Positions 5,277 to 11,220 are shown, counted from the first letter of the stretch. The stretch is DNA of 11,220 nucleotides from JBBSWB01 sp038046465 (GCA_038046465.1 JBBSWB010000047.1:1-11220); one strand, 5' to 3'. Translations and numbers: made by a program. The notes: generated by a model from the sequence alone, not told the origin.

Positions 5277-6698
5277 TCACTCACTCAGCTTATGTCCTCT
5301 GCTCTTACTTTCTTCCCAGCCGGCAGAAGTGATTTGAATAAATTTGGCTTTCTTGTGCATTTCCGGAATATTTCTTGCTCCGCAATAACTGATGCCGCTC
5401 TGCAGCCCTTTAACTAAACTAGAAATAACTTCTCTAACCGAGCCTTTGTAGTCGACCAGAATAGAAACCCCTTCAACATAAACATCTAGTTTTTCTTTAA
5501 CTGCTTCCTGTTCTAAATTTTCTTTGCGTTCGTGGTTGCTGTCGTAAGAAGCACTGCCCATGTAGCGCTTATAGCGTTTTCCATCTTTCATGATAATCAA
5601 ACCAGGAGCTTCATCAGTGCCGGCAAAAAAACTTCCTGAAAAGATAGTTGAAGCACCAGCAGCAATAGCTTTGGCAACATCACCAGGATATTTCATTCCC
5701 CCATCAGCACAGACGGGAACATCATATTCTTTAGCAACTTTTACCACATCCATTACTGCAGTTAATTGCGGTACACCTGAGCCGGAAATTATTCTAGTAG
5801 TACAAACCGCAGAAGGACCGATACCTACTTTTAGTCCGTCAGCACCAGCTTCAAGTAGGTCTTTAGCTGCTTCGGCAGTAGCAATATTTCCTACCATCAA
5901 ATCGATCTGGGGAAAATATTCTTTAAACTCTTTTATTCGGCGAAGAACTAAATCGGAATGGGCATGGGCAAGATCTAAAATAATTACATCTGCTCCGGCC
6001 TGAATCAAAGCATTGGCTCTCTCGATAGTATCTTTTACACCGACTGCTGCTCCCACTAACAATCTTCCTTTTCTATCTCTGGCAGCATTAGGCCAATATT
6101 CTAATTTTTTAATATCTTTAGTAGTAATTAAACCGACTACCCGGCCATTTTCTAGTAAAGGTAATTTTTCAATTCGATGTTTGTGTAAGATTTGTTTCAC
6201 TTCTTCTAACGGAAGATTCGGTTTAGCGGTAATCAATTTATTTTTAGGAGTCATTACTTCAGTAATATTTCTACTTAAATCAGTTTCAAATAAATAATCT
6301 CTAGAAGTAAATATACCAACCAATTCTCCTTGTTCTTTTACTAACAGGCTAGTTACCCCTTCTGTTTTCATGGTGTTAACTGCCTCAGCAATCGTTACCG
6401 TGGGCGGGATAGAAATAGGATTTTCGATAACATAACTGGTGCTTTTTTTAACTTTTTTAACTTCTTTAACTTGCTCTTCAATCGTTCCAAATTGATGAAT
6501 AACCCCTAATCCTCCTTCTCTTGCTAAAGCAATGGCCATCTTATGTTCGGTAACGGTAGCCATATTACTGCTGACTAAAGGGATGTTTAAAGAAATATTT
6601 TTAGTAAATAAAGTTTTTATATTTGCCTCGCTGCGTGAATTTAACGGTGTTTTTTTAGGCACCAGCAGCACGTCATCATATGTAAGTCCTACCCTCAT
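5277..6698 (-). CDS. guaB: IMP dehydrogenase / GMP reductase family protein with CBS pair
   Basis: Starting at MRVGLTYDDVLLVP the protein is 473 residues. An in-frame upstream ATG at 6773 is rejected because it lies upstream of the TATA box and adds 25 unconserved residues. The order is the N-terminal barrel half, a CBS pair (about 88-145 and 148-199), then the second barrel half with DLAHAHS (242-248), the loop GIGPSAVCTTR (292-302; catalytic Cys299, Thr301), ADGG (331-334), YMGSAS (379-384), VEG (408-410), LQSGISYCGA (432-441) and ITSAGWEES (456-464). IMP dehydrogenase oxidises IMP to XMP with NAD+, the committed step of GMP synthesis. Oddly, the flap between YMGS and VEG has no Arg-Tyr pair, which IMP dehydrogenases use to activate water, and the VEGVS sequence resembles CBS-containing GMP reductases (GuaB1 type). 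The family is certain. IMPDH versus GMP reductase is open, so the symbol is provisional. Confidence 0.85.
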   Translation of the reverse strand: MRVGLTYDDVLLVPKKTPLNSRSEANIKTLFTKNISLNIPLVSSNMATVTEHKMAIALAREGGLGVIHQFGTIEEQVKEVKKVKKSTSYVIENPISIPPTVTIAEAVNTMKTEGVTSLLVKEQGELVGIFTSRDYLFETDLSRNITEVMTPKNKLITAKPNLPLEEVKQILHKHRIEKLPLLENGRVVGLITTKDIKKLEYWPNAARDRKGRLLVGAAVGVKDTIERANALIQAGADVIILDLAHAHSDLVLRRIKEFKEYFPQIDLMVGNIATAEAAKDLLEAGADGLKVGIGPSAVCTTRIISGSGVPQLTAVMDVVKVAKEYDVPVCADGGMKYPGDVAKAIAAGASTIFSGSFFAGTDEAPGLIIMKDGKRYKRYMGSASYDSNHERKENLEQEAVKEKLDVYVEGVSILVDYKGSVREVISSLVKGLQSGISYCGARNIPEMHKKAKFIQITSAGWEESKSRGHKLSE

Positions 6699-6726
6699 TT
6701 CAATCGTGAATGTTAAGTGGGTTGAT

Positions 6727-6737
6727 GGTTTAAATAG
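6727..6737 (-). promoter_or_regulatory. TATA box for the IMPDH-family gene
   Basis: On the minus strand CTATTTAAACC, with TTTAAA at 6729-6734, is centred about 33 bp before the ATG at 6698, giving a predicted leader of about 7 nt. It lies inside the longer open frame that begins at 6773, which supports the shorter start. Confidence 0.6.
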
Positions 6738-6775
6738 ATTATGAAGTTCGATTATACATTTAACCAAGCCCAACC

Positions 6776-6789
6776 CAAACTTTTAAAAA
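6776..6789 (+). promoter_or_regulatory. BRE/TATA element for the 116-residue gene (leaderless)
   Basis: CAAACTTTTAAAAA is identical over 14 bp to the element at 7151-7164. The TTTTAAAA core (6781-6788) is centred 26-27 bp before the ATG at 6811. The CAAAC just upstream sits where a TFB-recognition element would be. The spacing implies leaderless transcription, and no Shine-Dalgarno is present. Confidence 0.65.
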
Positions 6790-6810
6790 TTCCGAGTTCT
6801 TCTTAAAATT

Positions 6811-7161
6811 ATGATTAAAAATATTGAATTGCAGGGAAATATTGTAAACATTGAATATATCCTTCCCGACAAAATCAAGAAATTTCTTAGAAAGAATAAT
6901 CTGGATGAGAACAAACTGTTGAAAGATAGCCGCTGGAAACAAAGCCTTCAAGAAGATTTTTTTCAGAGAAAAGTTTTGTTCACGAAAGCAAAATTGGTTA
7001 TTAATTATCTTCGCCTTACCCAAGATAACCAAATCAGGGTTCCTTTAGAAGGTCTGGTTCAAGGTAAAAAAGTTTGTAGTGCGACGTGGGTAAAAGGTTC
7101 GTTCTTTAAAGAATTTTCTATTGGTTATACTCTTTTTGCTAAAGAACCCACAAACTTTTAA
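6811..7161 (+). CDS. Unrecognised 116-residue protein upstream of rfcL
   Basis: I do not recognise this protein. It is soluble, basic and lacks a signal peptide or membrane segment. Residues 1-16 alternate as a beta strand (MIKNIELQGNIVNIEY), a Lys-rich helical region follows (about 18-50), and the C-terminal half is strand-like with Gly/aromatic residues (about 60-112, including VPLEGLVQGKKV and SIGYTLF). There is one cysteine (Cys89). That this strand codes is supported by a well-placed TATA element 26-27 bp before the ATG and by clean junctions on both sides. The opposite-strand frame at 6760-7032 has no such signal. The stop codon lies inside the promoter of rfcL, so the two are separately initiated but closely coupled. 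A link to the clamp loader is possible from position alone; nothing in the residues shows it. Confidence 0.7.
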   Translation: MIKNIELQGNIVNIEYILPDKIKKFLRKNNLDENKLLKDSRWKQSLQEDFFQRKVLFTKAKLVINYLRLTQDNQIRVPLEGLVQGKKVCSATWVKGSFFKEFSIGYTLFAKEPTNF

Positions 7162-7164
7162 AAA
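7151..7164 (+). promoter_or_regulatory. BRE/TATA element for rfcL, overlapping the upstream stop codon
   Basis: CAAACTTTTAAAAA repeats the element at 6776-6789 exactly. The TATA core (7156-7164) contains the TAA stop (7159-7161) of the previous gene and is centred 27 bp before the rfcL ATG at 7187, which predicts a leaderless mRNA. Confidence 0.65.
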
Positions 7165-7186
7165 CCACCCCTCTTCTGAATAAATT

Positions 7187-8386
7187 ATGGTCTTTTTCAC
7201 TTTAAAATATGCTCCCAAGAATTCCAACCAGATTTTTGGACAAGATAAAGCGGTAGAAGAATTAAAAGAGTTCATTGTTAATTATAAGACTCAAGAGTGT
7301 AAAGCCGCCTTAGTATATGGTCCTTTAGGTAATGGAAAAACTTCTTCGGTATATGCGTTGGCTAAAGAATTAGGTTACGATGTGTTAGAACTTAATTCTT
7401 CAGACTTCCGCGATGCAGAAAGCATTAAAATTTTCTTAGATTCTGCATTGGGCCAGCAATCTTTGTTCTTTAGACCAAAAATAATTTTAATTGATGAAGT
7501 AGATAATCTTTCCGGAGTTAAAGATCGAGGCTGTGTTCCGGCCTTAATGAAAGCAATTGAAAAATCTTCTTTTCCAGTGGTTTTAACTGCCAATGAGATT
7601 GAAGACAGTAAATTAAAGCCCTTAAAAAAATCCAGCCAGTTGATTAATTTTCATAAATTACAATACCGCACCATTGCGCACACTTTGCAATGGGTATGCG
7701 AACAGGAAAGCATCCCTTTTGAAGAAAAAGCAATTAATTCTTTAGCCCGGAGGGCTGATGGAGATTTAAGAGGAGCTTTATTAGATTTACAGGTTTGTTC
7801 AGCAGATAAACAGATTTCGTTTACTGCGGTGACTAATCTTTCGGAGAGAAAGAAAACCGAAACCATCCTTAATGCCTTAACAGTAATCTTTAAATCTTCT
7901 TCAGCAGAGAATGCCTTGCCTGCCTTAGACGATTTAGATACCGATCTTCGAGATGTATTTTTTTGGATGGACGAAAATCTGCCTAAAGAATATCTTTCTG
8001 CCAAATCATTGGCCAAAGCATACGAACATTTGGCAAGAGCAGACGTGTTTAATGGGCGAATAATCCGAAGACAGCATTGGCGGTTTTTAGTTTATATCAA
8101 TAATTTACTGACGGCGGGAATCTCTTCTGCTAAGGAAGAGAAAAATCCGGATTTTACTGCTTACCGGCCAACGATGCGTTTCTTGCGCATGTGGCAGGCA
8201 AAAATGAAAAATGCCAAGAAAAAAGAAATTGCTGAAAAATTAGCCCGGAAAACCCATACTTCCCAGAAAGTAGCTTTAGAACAAGTGCCTTATCTACGAG
8301 CTTTGTTTACAGGCAGTTCCGGACCGGAGATTGCTAAAGAATTAGAATTAAATGAAGAGGAAGTAGATTGGTTGAAAGGGAAATAG
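7187..8386 (+). CDS. rfcL: Replication factor C large subunit (clamp loader)
   Basis: This is a 399-residue AAA+ ATPase, the large subunit of the archaeal clamp loader, which with RfcS loads PCNA onto primed DNA. It opens with the family's KYAPKN...IFGQDKAVEEL block. It has Walker A GPLGNGKT at 45-52, Walker B LIDEVD at 101-106, sensor 1 VLTAN at 132-136 and sensor 2 GDLRGALLDLQ at 192-202. A helical C-terminal collar domain follows (about 215-330), then a Lys-rich segment (about 340-365). The second Walker A position is Leu where RFC proteins usually have Pro. The C-terminus ends in EEEVDWLKGK, with no Gln-x-x-hydrophobic-x-x-aromatic PCNA-binding box, which longer archaeal RfcL proteins commonly carry. 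The protein is therefore at the short end of the family. The small subunit is not in this window. Confidence 0.95.
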   Translation: MVFFTLKYAPKNSNQIFGQDKAVEELKEFIVNYKTQECKAALVYGPLGNGKTSSVYALAKELGYDVLELNSSDFRDAESIKIFLDSALGQQSLFFRPKIILIDEVDNLSGVKDRGCVPALMKAIEKSSFPVVLTANEIEDSKLKPLKKSSQLINFHKLQYRTIAHTLQWVCEQESIPFEEKAINSLARRADGDLRGALLDLQVCSADKQISFTAVTNLSERKKTETILNALTVIFKSSSAENALPALDDLDTDLRDVFFWMDENLPKEYLSAKSLAKAYEHLARADVFNGRIIRRQHWRFLVYINNLLTAGISSAKEEKNPDFTAYRPTMRFLRMWQAKMKNAKKKEIAEKLARKTHTSQKVALEQVPYLRALFTGSSGPEIAKELELNEEEVDWLKGK

Positions 8387-8399
8387 AACCCAATTTCTC

Positions 8400-8411
8400 A
8401 ATATATATAAA
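8400..8411 (+). promoter_or_regulatory. TATA-like element for the 184-residue gene
   Basis: ATATATATAAAG is centred about 30 bp before the ATG at 8436. It lies in the 49-bp gap after rfcL and would give a leader of only a few bases. The purine-rich GGAAGG at 8418-8423 is then probably upstream of the transcription start and is too far from the ATG (12 nt) to be a convincing Shine-Dalgarno. Confidence 0.5.
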
Positions 8412-8435
8412 GAAGAAGGAAGGTAATCATTTATT

Positions 8436-8990
8436 ATGACCAAGAAAAAGCAACAAGGTGTACGGGATATAGGTCAAACTTTAGAAAATGTGGGGGCAGA
8501 ATTACAGTTACTTACTGAACTCAAAGATTCGGGGTTAGAAATTTTGGTAAGAGGTAAAGGTACTAAAAGAAGGTTTACCACTCCAGATTATAGTGCTGCA
8601 ACTTCATATAAATTAAAAGAAACAGAAGTAGGGTACCAGAAAGAAGGTAGCGCATATATTCAATTTACAACATCCTTACCTGTTTCTGCTGGGGAGATAA
8701 CAATCTTTTGCGGTTCGCCCATAAGAATATATCGCGAGAACAGTCATAGTTATAATTCAACCGGTGAATTCGGCAGTTCTTATTATACAGAAGTTACTGA
8801 AACCAGTTATGATTATTCTACAAACGGGTTTATTAATAGTTGTAAAAAAAAAGGAATCCAAACAAAATTGCTTGGTCCGTTAAGAAAAACTTTAACTGAA
8901 TTACGAGATAGGCACCCTGTAGGAAGTACGGAGCAGTGTAGTCCTGATGGTGGTCGTAGTATACCGGGGATTGATTATTATGACTGTTGA
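8436..8990 (+). CDS. Unrecognised 184-residue Ser/Tyr/Thr-rich protein
   Basis: I do not recognise this gene. The first 35 residues are Lys-rich and helical (residues 12-30 could form an amphipathic helix). The middle looks like beta strands (EILVRG, SAYIQFTTSLPV, EITIFCGSPIRIY at 87-99). At 103-130 a low-complexity stretch is rich in Ser, Tyr, Thr, Asn and Gly. The C-terminal part has Cys136, Cys168 and a terminal Cys184, with a Pro/Gly-rich end (PDGGRSIPGIDYYDC). There is no signal peptide or membrane helix, so it is probably cytoplasmic. The open frame is clean and has a TATA-like element about 30 bp before its ATG. It sits between rfcL and glyS but has no visible tie to either. It could be a lineage-specific orphan. 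Confidence 0.75.
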   Translation: MTKKKQQGVRDIGQTLENVGAELQLLTELKDSGLEILVRGKGTKRRFTTPDYSAATSYKLKETEVGYQKEGSAYIQFTTSLPVSAGEITIFCGSPIRIYRENSHSYNSTGEFGSSYYTEVTETSYDYSTNGFINSCKKKGIQTKLLGPLRKTLTELRDRHPVGSTEQCSPDGGRSIPGIDYYDC

Positions 8991-8998
8991 AGGCAAAA

Positions 8999-9008
8999 CC
9001 TTTAAAGT
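8999..9008 (+). promoter_or_regulatory. Candidate TATA box for glyS
   Basis: CCTTTAAAGT with TTTAAA at 9001-9006. Transcription would start near 9030, leaving a leader of roughly 20 nt that contains the Shine-Dalgarno. The surrounding AAAAC-CTTT-AAAG-TTTT is a near-palindrome, which may simply reflect the TATA core. Confidence 0.45.
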
Positions 9009-9042
9009 TTTTTAATAGAAACATTTAATAATTCTCATTTAT

Positions 9043-9048
9043 AAGGAG
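9043..9048 (+). promoter_or_regulatory. Shine-Dalgarno for glyS
   Basis: AAGGAG lies 4 nt before the ATG at 9053, a short but workable spacing. It supports this start codon, which also matches the usual position of the N-terminal block (DIVVFCKKKGFIYPSSEIYGG) in the family. Confidence 0.65.
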
Positions 9049-9052
9049 TTGT

Positions 9053-10534
9053 ATGGTTCATTCAGCGCAAGATATAGTGGTGTTTTGTAAGAAAAAAGGA
9101 TTTATCTATCCCTCTTCAGAGATTTATGGGGGAGTAGCAGGATTATATGATTATGGTCATTTAGGGACCAGATTAAAGCATAATTTTGAAAATATATGGA
9201 GAAACTATTTTTTAGGGTTGGATGATAATTATTTTGAACTGGAAACTTCTAACATTATGCATGAAAAAGTTTTCAAGGCTTCCGGACATCTGGATAATTT
9301 TATTGATCCGTTAGCCAAATGTTCTAAATGTGATTTTGTAGAAAGAGCTGACCACCTGATTGAGAAAAATCTTGCCAAACGAGCAGAGGGGCTTTCTCCG
9401 GAAGAATTAACCCAATTAATTACTAAAAATAAACTTAAATGCCCGCAATGTGGGGCCAGCTTTAAACCAGTAACAATCTTGAATATGATGTTCCCTTTAA
9501 ACATGGGCGCAACGACGGTAAATAAAGCTTACTTGAGACCGGAAACCGCCCAATCGCCCTATGTAAATTTTAAACACCAATTTGAATTATTAAGAAAAGT
9601 ATTGCCTTTGGGTTTGGCCTTGGTTGGGAGAGCTTATCGTAATGAAATTTCTCCTCGAAATTTAACTTTACGGCAAAGAGAATTTACCCAAGCAGAATTA
9701 CAGATTTTTTTTAATCCTGCTGAAATTAGCAAACACAAACACTTTAATCTCGTTAAAGACTATAAATTAAAAACTTTATTAGTCAAAGATCGAGAAACAA
9801 ATAAAATTGTAGACCGAACTGCCCAAGAATTAGTTGATTACGGATTACCTCAATTTTATGTTTTTCACCTCGTTAAAATCCAACAGTTTTATTTTGAAGT
9901 ATTAAAAATCCCCACAGAAAAATTTAGGTTTTACGAATTAGATGATAAAGAAAAAGCTTTTTATAACAAATATCATTTTGATTTAGAGATTAATCTGTCT
10001 GAACTAGGATTTACAGAAATGGGCGGGTTGCATTACCGGACCGATCACGATCTGAAGGGGCATCAGGAAATTTCTAAAGAGAAGATGGAAATTTTTGATG
10101 AAGCCAGTGGCAGCCGGTTCATTCCTCATGTTTTAGAACTCTCTTTTGGGGTAGATCGAAATGTGTATGCTTTATTAGACCTGGGTTATGAAGACAACCA
10201 GGAAAGAGGCAACATCCTTCTGCATCTTCAGCCACAATTATCTCCTTATTTCTGTGCGGTATTTCCTTTAGTAAAAAACAAACCGGAACTGCTGGCTAAA
10301 GCAGAAGAAGTATACGATTCATTAAAGAAAAACTGTTCCTGTTATTTTGATACTGGTGGTTCAGTAGGCCGAAGGTATGCCCGAGCTGATGAAATGGGGG
10401 TCAATTATTGTATTACTGTTGATTTTGAATCTTTAGAAGATAACGCAGTTACTATCCGTGACAGGGATACTACCAAACAAAAAAGGATCAAAATAACTGA
10501 TTTAAAAAGTAAATTAGCAGAGTTAAGCCAATAA
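9053..10534 (+). CDS. glyS: Glycyl-tRNA synthetase (alpha2, archaeal/eukaryotic type)
   Basis: This is a 493-residue class II synthetase that charges tRNA-Gly. The N-terminal GFIYPSSEIYGGVAGLYDYGHLG (16-38) is diagnostic of the dimeric form. A zinc site is formed by Cys90/Cys93 and Cys130/Cys133. LRPETAQ lies at 161-167. Motif 2 is AYRNEISPRNLTLRQREFTQAE-like (194-215), with the ATP-binding Arg. EMGGLHYRTDHDL lies at 322-334. Motif 3 is HVLELSFGVDR (359-369). The anticodon-binding domain follows (about 392-487, with DTGGSVGRRYARADEMGVNY at 433-452). All catalytic and tRNA-binding blocks are present and the length is typical of archaeal members. The gene has its own Shine-Dalgarno and a candidate TATA box. 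It is the second aminoacyl-tRNA synthetase in the window, on the opposite strand from valS. Confidence 0.98.
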   Translation: MVHSAQDIVVFCKKKGFIYPSSEIYGGVAGLYDYGHLGTRLKHNFENIWRNYFLGLDDNYFELETSNIMHEKVFKASGHLDNFIDPLAKCSKCDFVERADHLIEKNLAKRAEGLSPEELTQLITKNKLKCPQCGASFKPVTILNMMFPLNMGATTVNKAYLRPETAQSPYVNFKHQFELLRKVLPLGLALVGRAYRNEISPRNLTLRQREFTQAELQIFFNPAEISKHKHFNLVKDYKLKTLLVKDRETNKIVDRTAQELVDYGLPQFYVFHLVKIQQFYFEVLKIPTEKFRFYELDDKEKAFYNKYHFDLEINLSELGFTEMGGLHYRTDHDLKGHQEISKEKMEIFDEASGSRFIPHVLELSFGVDRNVYALLDLGYEDNQERGNILLHLQPQLSPYFCAVFPLVKNKPELLAKAEEVYDSLKKNCSCYFDTGGSVGRRYARADEMGVNYCITVDFESLEDNAVTIRDRDTTKQKRIKITDLKSKLAELSQ

Positions 10535-10571
10535 AAAATAAGCATTAAACCAACAAAAAAGAATACAAAAA

Positions 10572-10583
10572 AGTATTAAAAAA
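10572..10583 (+). promoter_or_regulatory. TATA-like element for the repeat protein (leaderless)
   Basis: AGTATTAAAAAA is centred 27-28 bp before the ATG at 10605, at the spacing seen for the other leaderless genes here. The whole 10535-10604 gap is A-rich and shows no Shine-Dalgarno. Confidence 0.5.
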
Positions 10584-10604
10584 AGCATTAAAAAAGAGAC
10601 ATTT

Positions 10605-11054
10605 ATGGCAGGAAATAATTGGTTAATTTTAGCAATCGTTTTTGCTGGCGTACTTTTGGTTAGTTTAAGCCTTATCTTATTGGAATTTTGTTCAACTATC
10701 AACCGACTGCACCGAAAACTTCGAAGGATTAATTCACAACTGAATAAGCAATCTTTAGATTGGTTGAAAAGCAATTATCTAGATGCTTACGACCTTTATT
10801 TGAATTTACCAGAACAGAAAAAAATATCTTTTTATCCTAATCTGACCGAGATAAGAGAAAAAATAGAATCCAGCATCCGCTGTGAAAAAGAACTGGAGTG
10901 GTATTTTCACGATGTCGATGAAAAAGACCTTCCTGAACAGAAAAAAGTATATCAAAATATGTATGGCCTTTATCTGGCTCTACCAGAAAAAGTTCAGAAA
11001 AAATATTATGCCCGAGTAGTGCAATTACGGGAGCATTTGGAAAGGGGCAGGTAG
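10605..11054 (+). CDS. Membrane-anchored protein with internally duplicated LPE motif
   Basis: This is a 149-residue protein with one N-terminal membrane segment (about residues 6-28), followed at once by a basic stretch (NRLHRKLRRINS), so the rest should lie in the cytoplasm. The C-terminal part contains two gap-free copies of a 31-residue helical unit, residues 58-88 and 116-146, with 12 identical positions. The shared pattern is Y...Y.LYL.LPE......Y......RE..E. The hexapeptide LPEQKK also occurs twice, at 68-73 and 109-114, the second copy in a different register. I do not recognise a named family. From memory, similar LYxxLPxxxKxxYY helical units recur in DPANN membrane proteins, but I could not verify this. 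A role as a membrane-tethered scaffold or adaptor is an inference. Confidence 0.8.
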   Translation: MAGNNWLILAIVFAGVLLVSLSLILLEFCSTINRLHRKLRRINSQLNKQSLDWLKSNYLDAYDLYLNLPEQKKISFYPNLTEIREKIESSIRCEKELEWYFHDVDEKDLPEQKKVYQNMYGLYLALPEKVQKKYYARVVQLREHLERGR

Positions 11055-11108
11055 ATTTATTTAACGATATTAATTTCTTGAGTACTGTCTAGGAGTAAAT
11101 AGTGAAAC

Positions 11109-11119
11109 ATTTATAAATA
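11109..11119 (+). promoter_or_regulatory. TATA box for the gene at the right edge
   Basis: ATTTATAAATA is centred about 42 bp before the ATG at 11156, so transcription should begin near 11140 and the leader would carry the GAGGT site. The rest of the 11055-11155 gap shows nothing else I can name. Confidence 0.55.
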
Positions 11120-11142
11120 AAAGATAGTTTAGTAGTCAAACT

Positions 11143-11147
11143 GAGGT
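11143..11147 (+). promoter_or_regulatory. Shine-Dalgarno for the partial gene
   Basis: GAGGT lies 8 nt before the ATG at 11156 and supports it as a real start. Confidence 0.65.
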
Positions 11148-11155
11148 AACTAATT

Positions 11156-11220
11156 ATGGTAAAAGACGATATACTTGAGAAAGCAAAAGCATTGCTGGGA
11201 AATTTGGCAGCGCCGCCAAA
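11156..11220 (+). CDS. Start of a partial gene, unknown product
   Basis: The first 21 codons read MVKDDILEKAKALLGNLAAPP plus one further residue before the window ends. The start is supported by GAGGT eight bases upstream and a TATA box about 42 bp upstream. The visible part is an amphipathic helix followed by an Ala-Pro turn. It is too short to assign. Confidence 0.6.
   Translation, partial: MVKDDILEKAKALLGNLAAPP

Noticed and set aside
5590..6003. 137-residue open frame on the plus strand
   Set aside because: Antisense to the conserved catalytic half of the IMPDH-family gene. Its Ala/Ser/Pro-rich sequence is the mirror of conserved codons, and it has no start signals.
6699..6773. Upstream in-frame extension of the IMPDH-family gene (25 residues starting at 6773)
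   Set aside because: It runs through the TATA box at 6727-6737 and adds residues not seen in the family, which starts at MRVGLTYDDVLLVP.
6760..7032. 90-residue open frame on the minus strand
   Set aside because: It lies opposite the 116-residue gene, has no promoter or ribosome site, and its sequence is biased to Phe/Ile/Asn as expected for an antisense shadow in AT-rich DNA.
8977..9014. 11-codon frame overlapping the end of the 184-residue gene (MTVEGKTFKVF)
   Set aside because: Too short, has no ribosome site, and contains the proposed glyS TATA box.
8833..9024. 63-residue minus-strand frame between the orphan gene and glyS
   Set aside because: Overlaps the 3' end of the 184-residue gene, has no Shine-Dalgarno or TATA box, and consists of low-complexity Phe/Tyr/Leu.
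1..11220. tRNA, rRNA, CRISPR, insertion sequence, toxin-antitoxin or defence system
   Set aside because: I looked on both strands in all intergenic gaps and found no tRNA cloverleaf blocks, regularly spaced repeats, terminal inverted repeats, transposase or paired small overlapping genes. Gaps are at most about 190 bp.

Overview
The window looks like part of an archaeal chromosome, most likely from a small-genome DPANN-type lineage (Woesearchaeota/Pacearchaeota-like; the lineage is an inference). The evidence is an archaeal replication factor C large subunit, an archaeal-type valyl-tRNA synthetase, a dimeric-type glycyl-tRNA synthetase, TATA-box promoters about 26-28 bp upstream of many start codons (leaderless genes), and GAGGT(G) Shine-Dalgarno sequences on a subset of genes. 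The DNA is AT-rich and densely coding. I see no rRNA, tRNA, CRISPR array, transposase, integrase or phage gene.

Layout. At 1-144 there is no gene, but two overlapping inverted repeats lie near the edge. At 145-834 (+) is a membrane-anchored coiled-coil protein with a cysteine-bearing tail. It converges with 938-1363 (-), a VKOR-family disulfide-forming membrane enzyme. At 1552-2397 (+) is a TalC-like transaldolase. At 2490-2651 (-) is a 53-residue zinc-ribbon protein, followed on the same strand by valS (2778-5216) and an IMP dehydrogenase-family gene (5277-6698; transcription order is IMPDH, valS, zinc ribbon). Divergent from IMPDH are an unrecognised 116-residue gene (6811-7161), rfcL (7187-8386), an unrecognised 184-residue gene (8436-8990), glyS (9053-10534), a membrane-anchored protein with an internal duplication (10605-11054), and the first 21 codons of another gene starting at 11156.

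How the genes relate. Most are housekeeping genes: translation (valS, glyS), replication (rfcL), purine nucleotide metabolism (IMPDH family) and central carbon metabolism (transaldolase). They are neighbours rather than one pathway, and nearly every gene has its own candidate promoter, so long operons are not obvious. The accessory content is the VKOR/coiled-coil pair, two orphan genes and the repeat protein.

I did not find a convincing undescribed multi-gene system. The points most worth a second look are: the IMPDH-family enzyme whose mobile flap lacks the usual Arg-Tyr pair, so it might be a CBS-containing GMP reductase; a 14-bp identical promoter element in front of two adjacent genes, one copy overlapping a stop codon; the internally duplicated LPE motif protein; the possible VKOR substrate next door; and a 16-bp direct repeat flanking the transaldolase gene.
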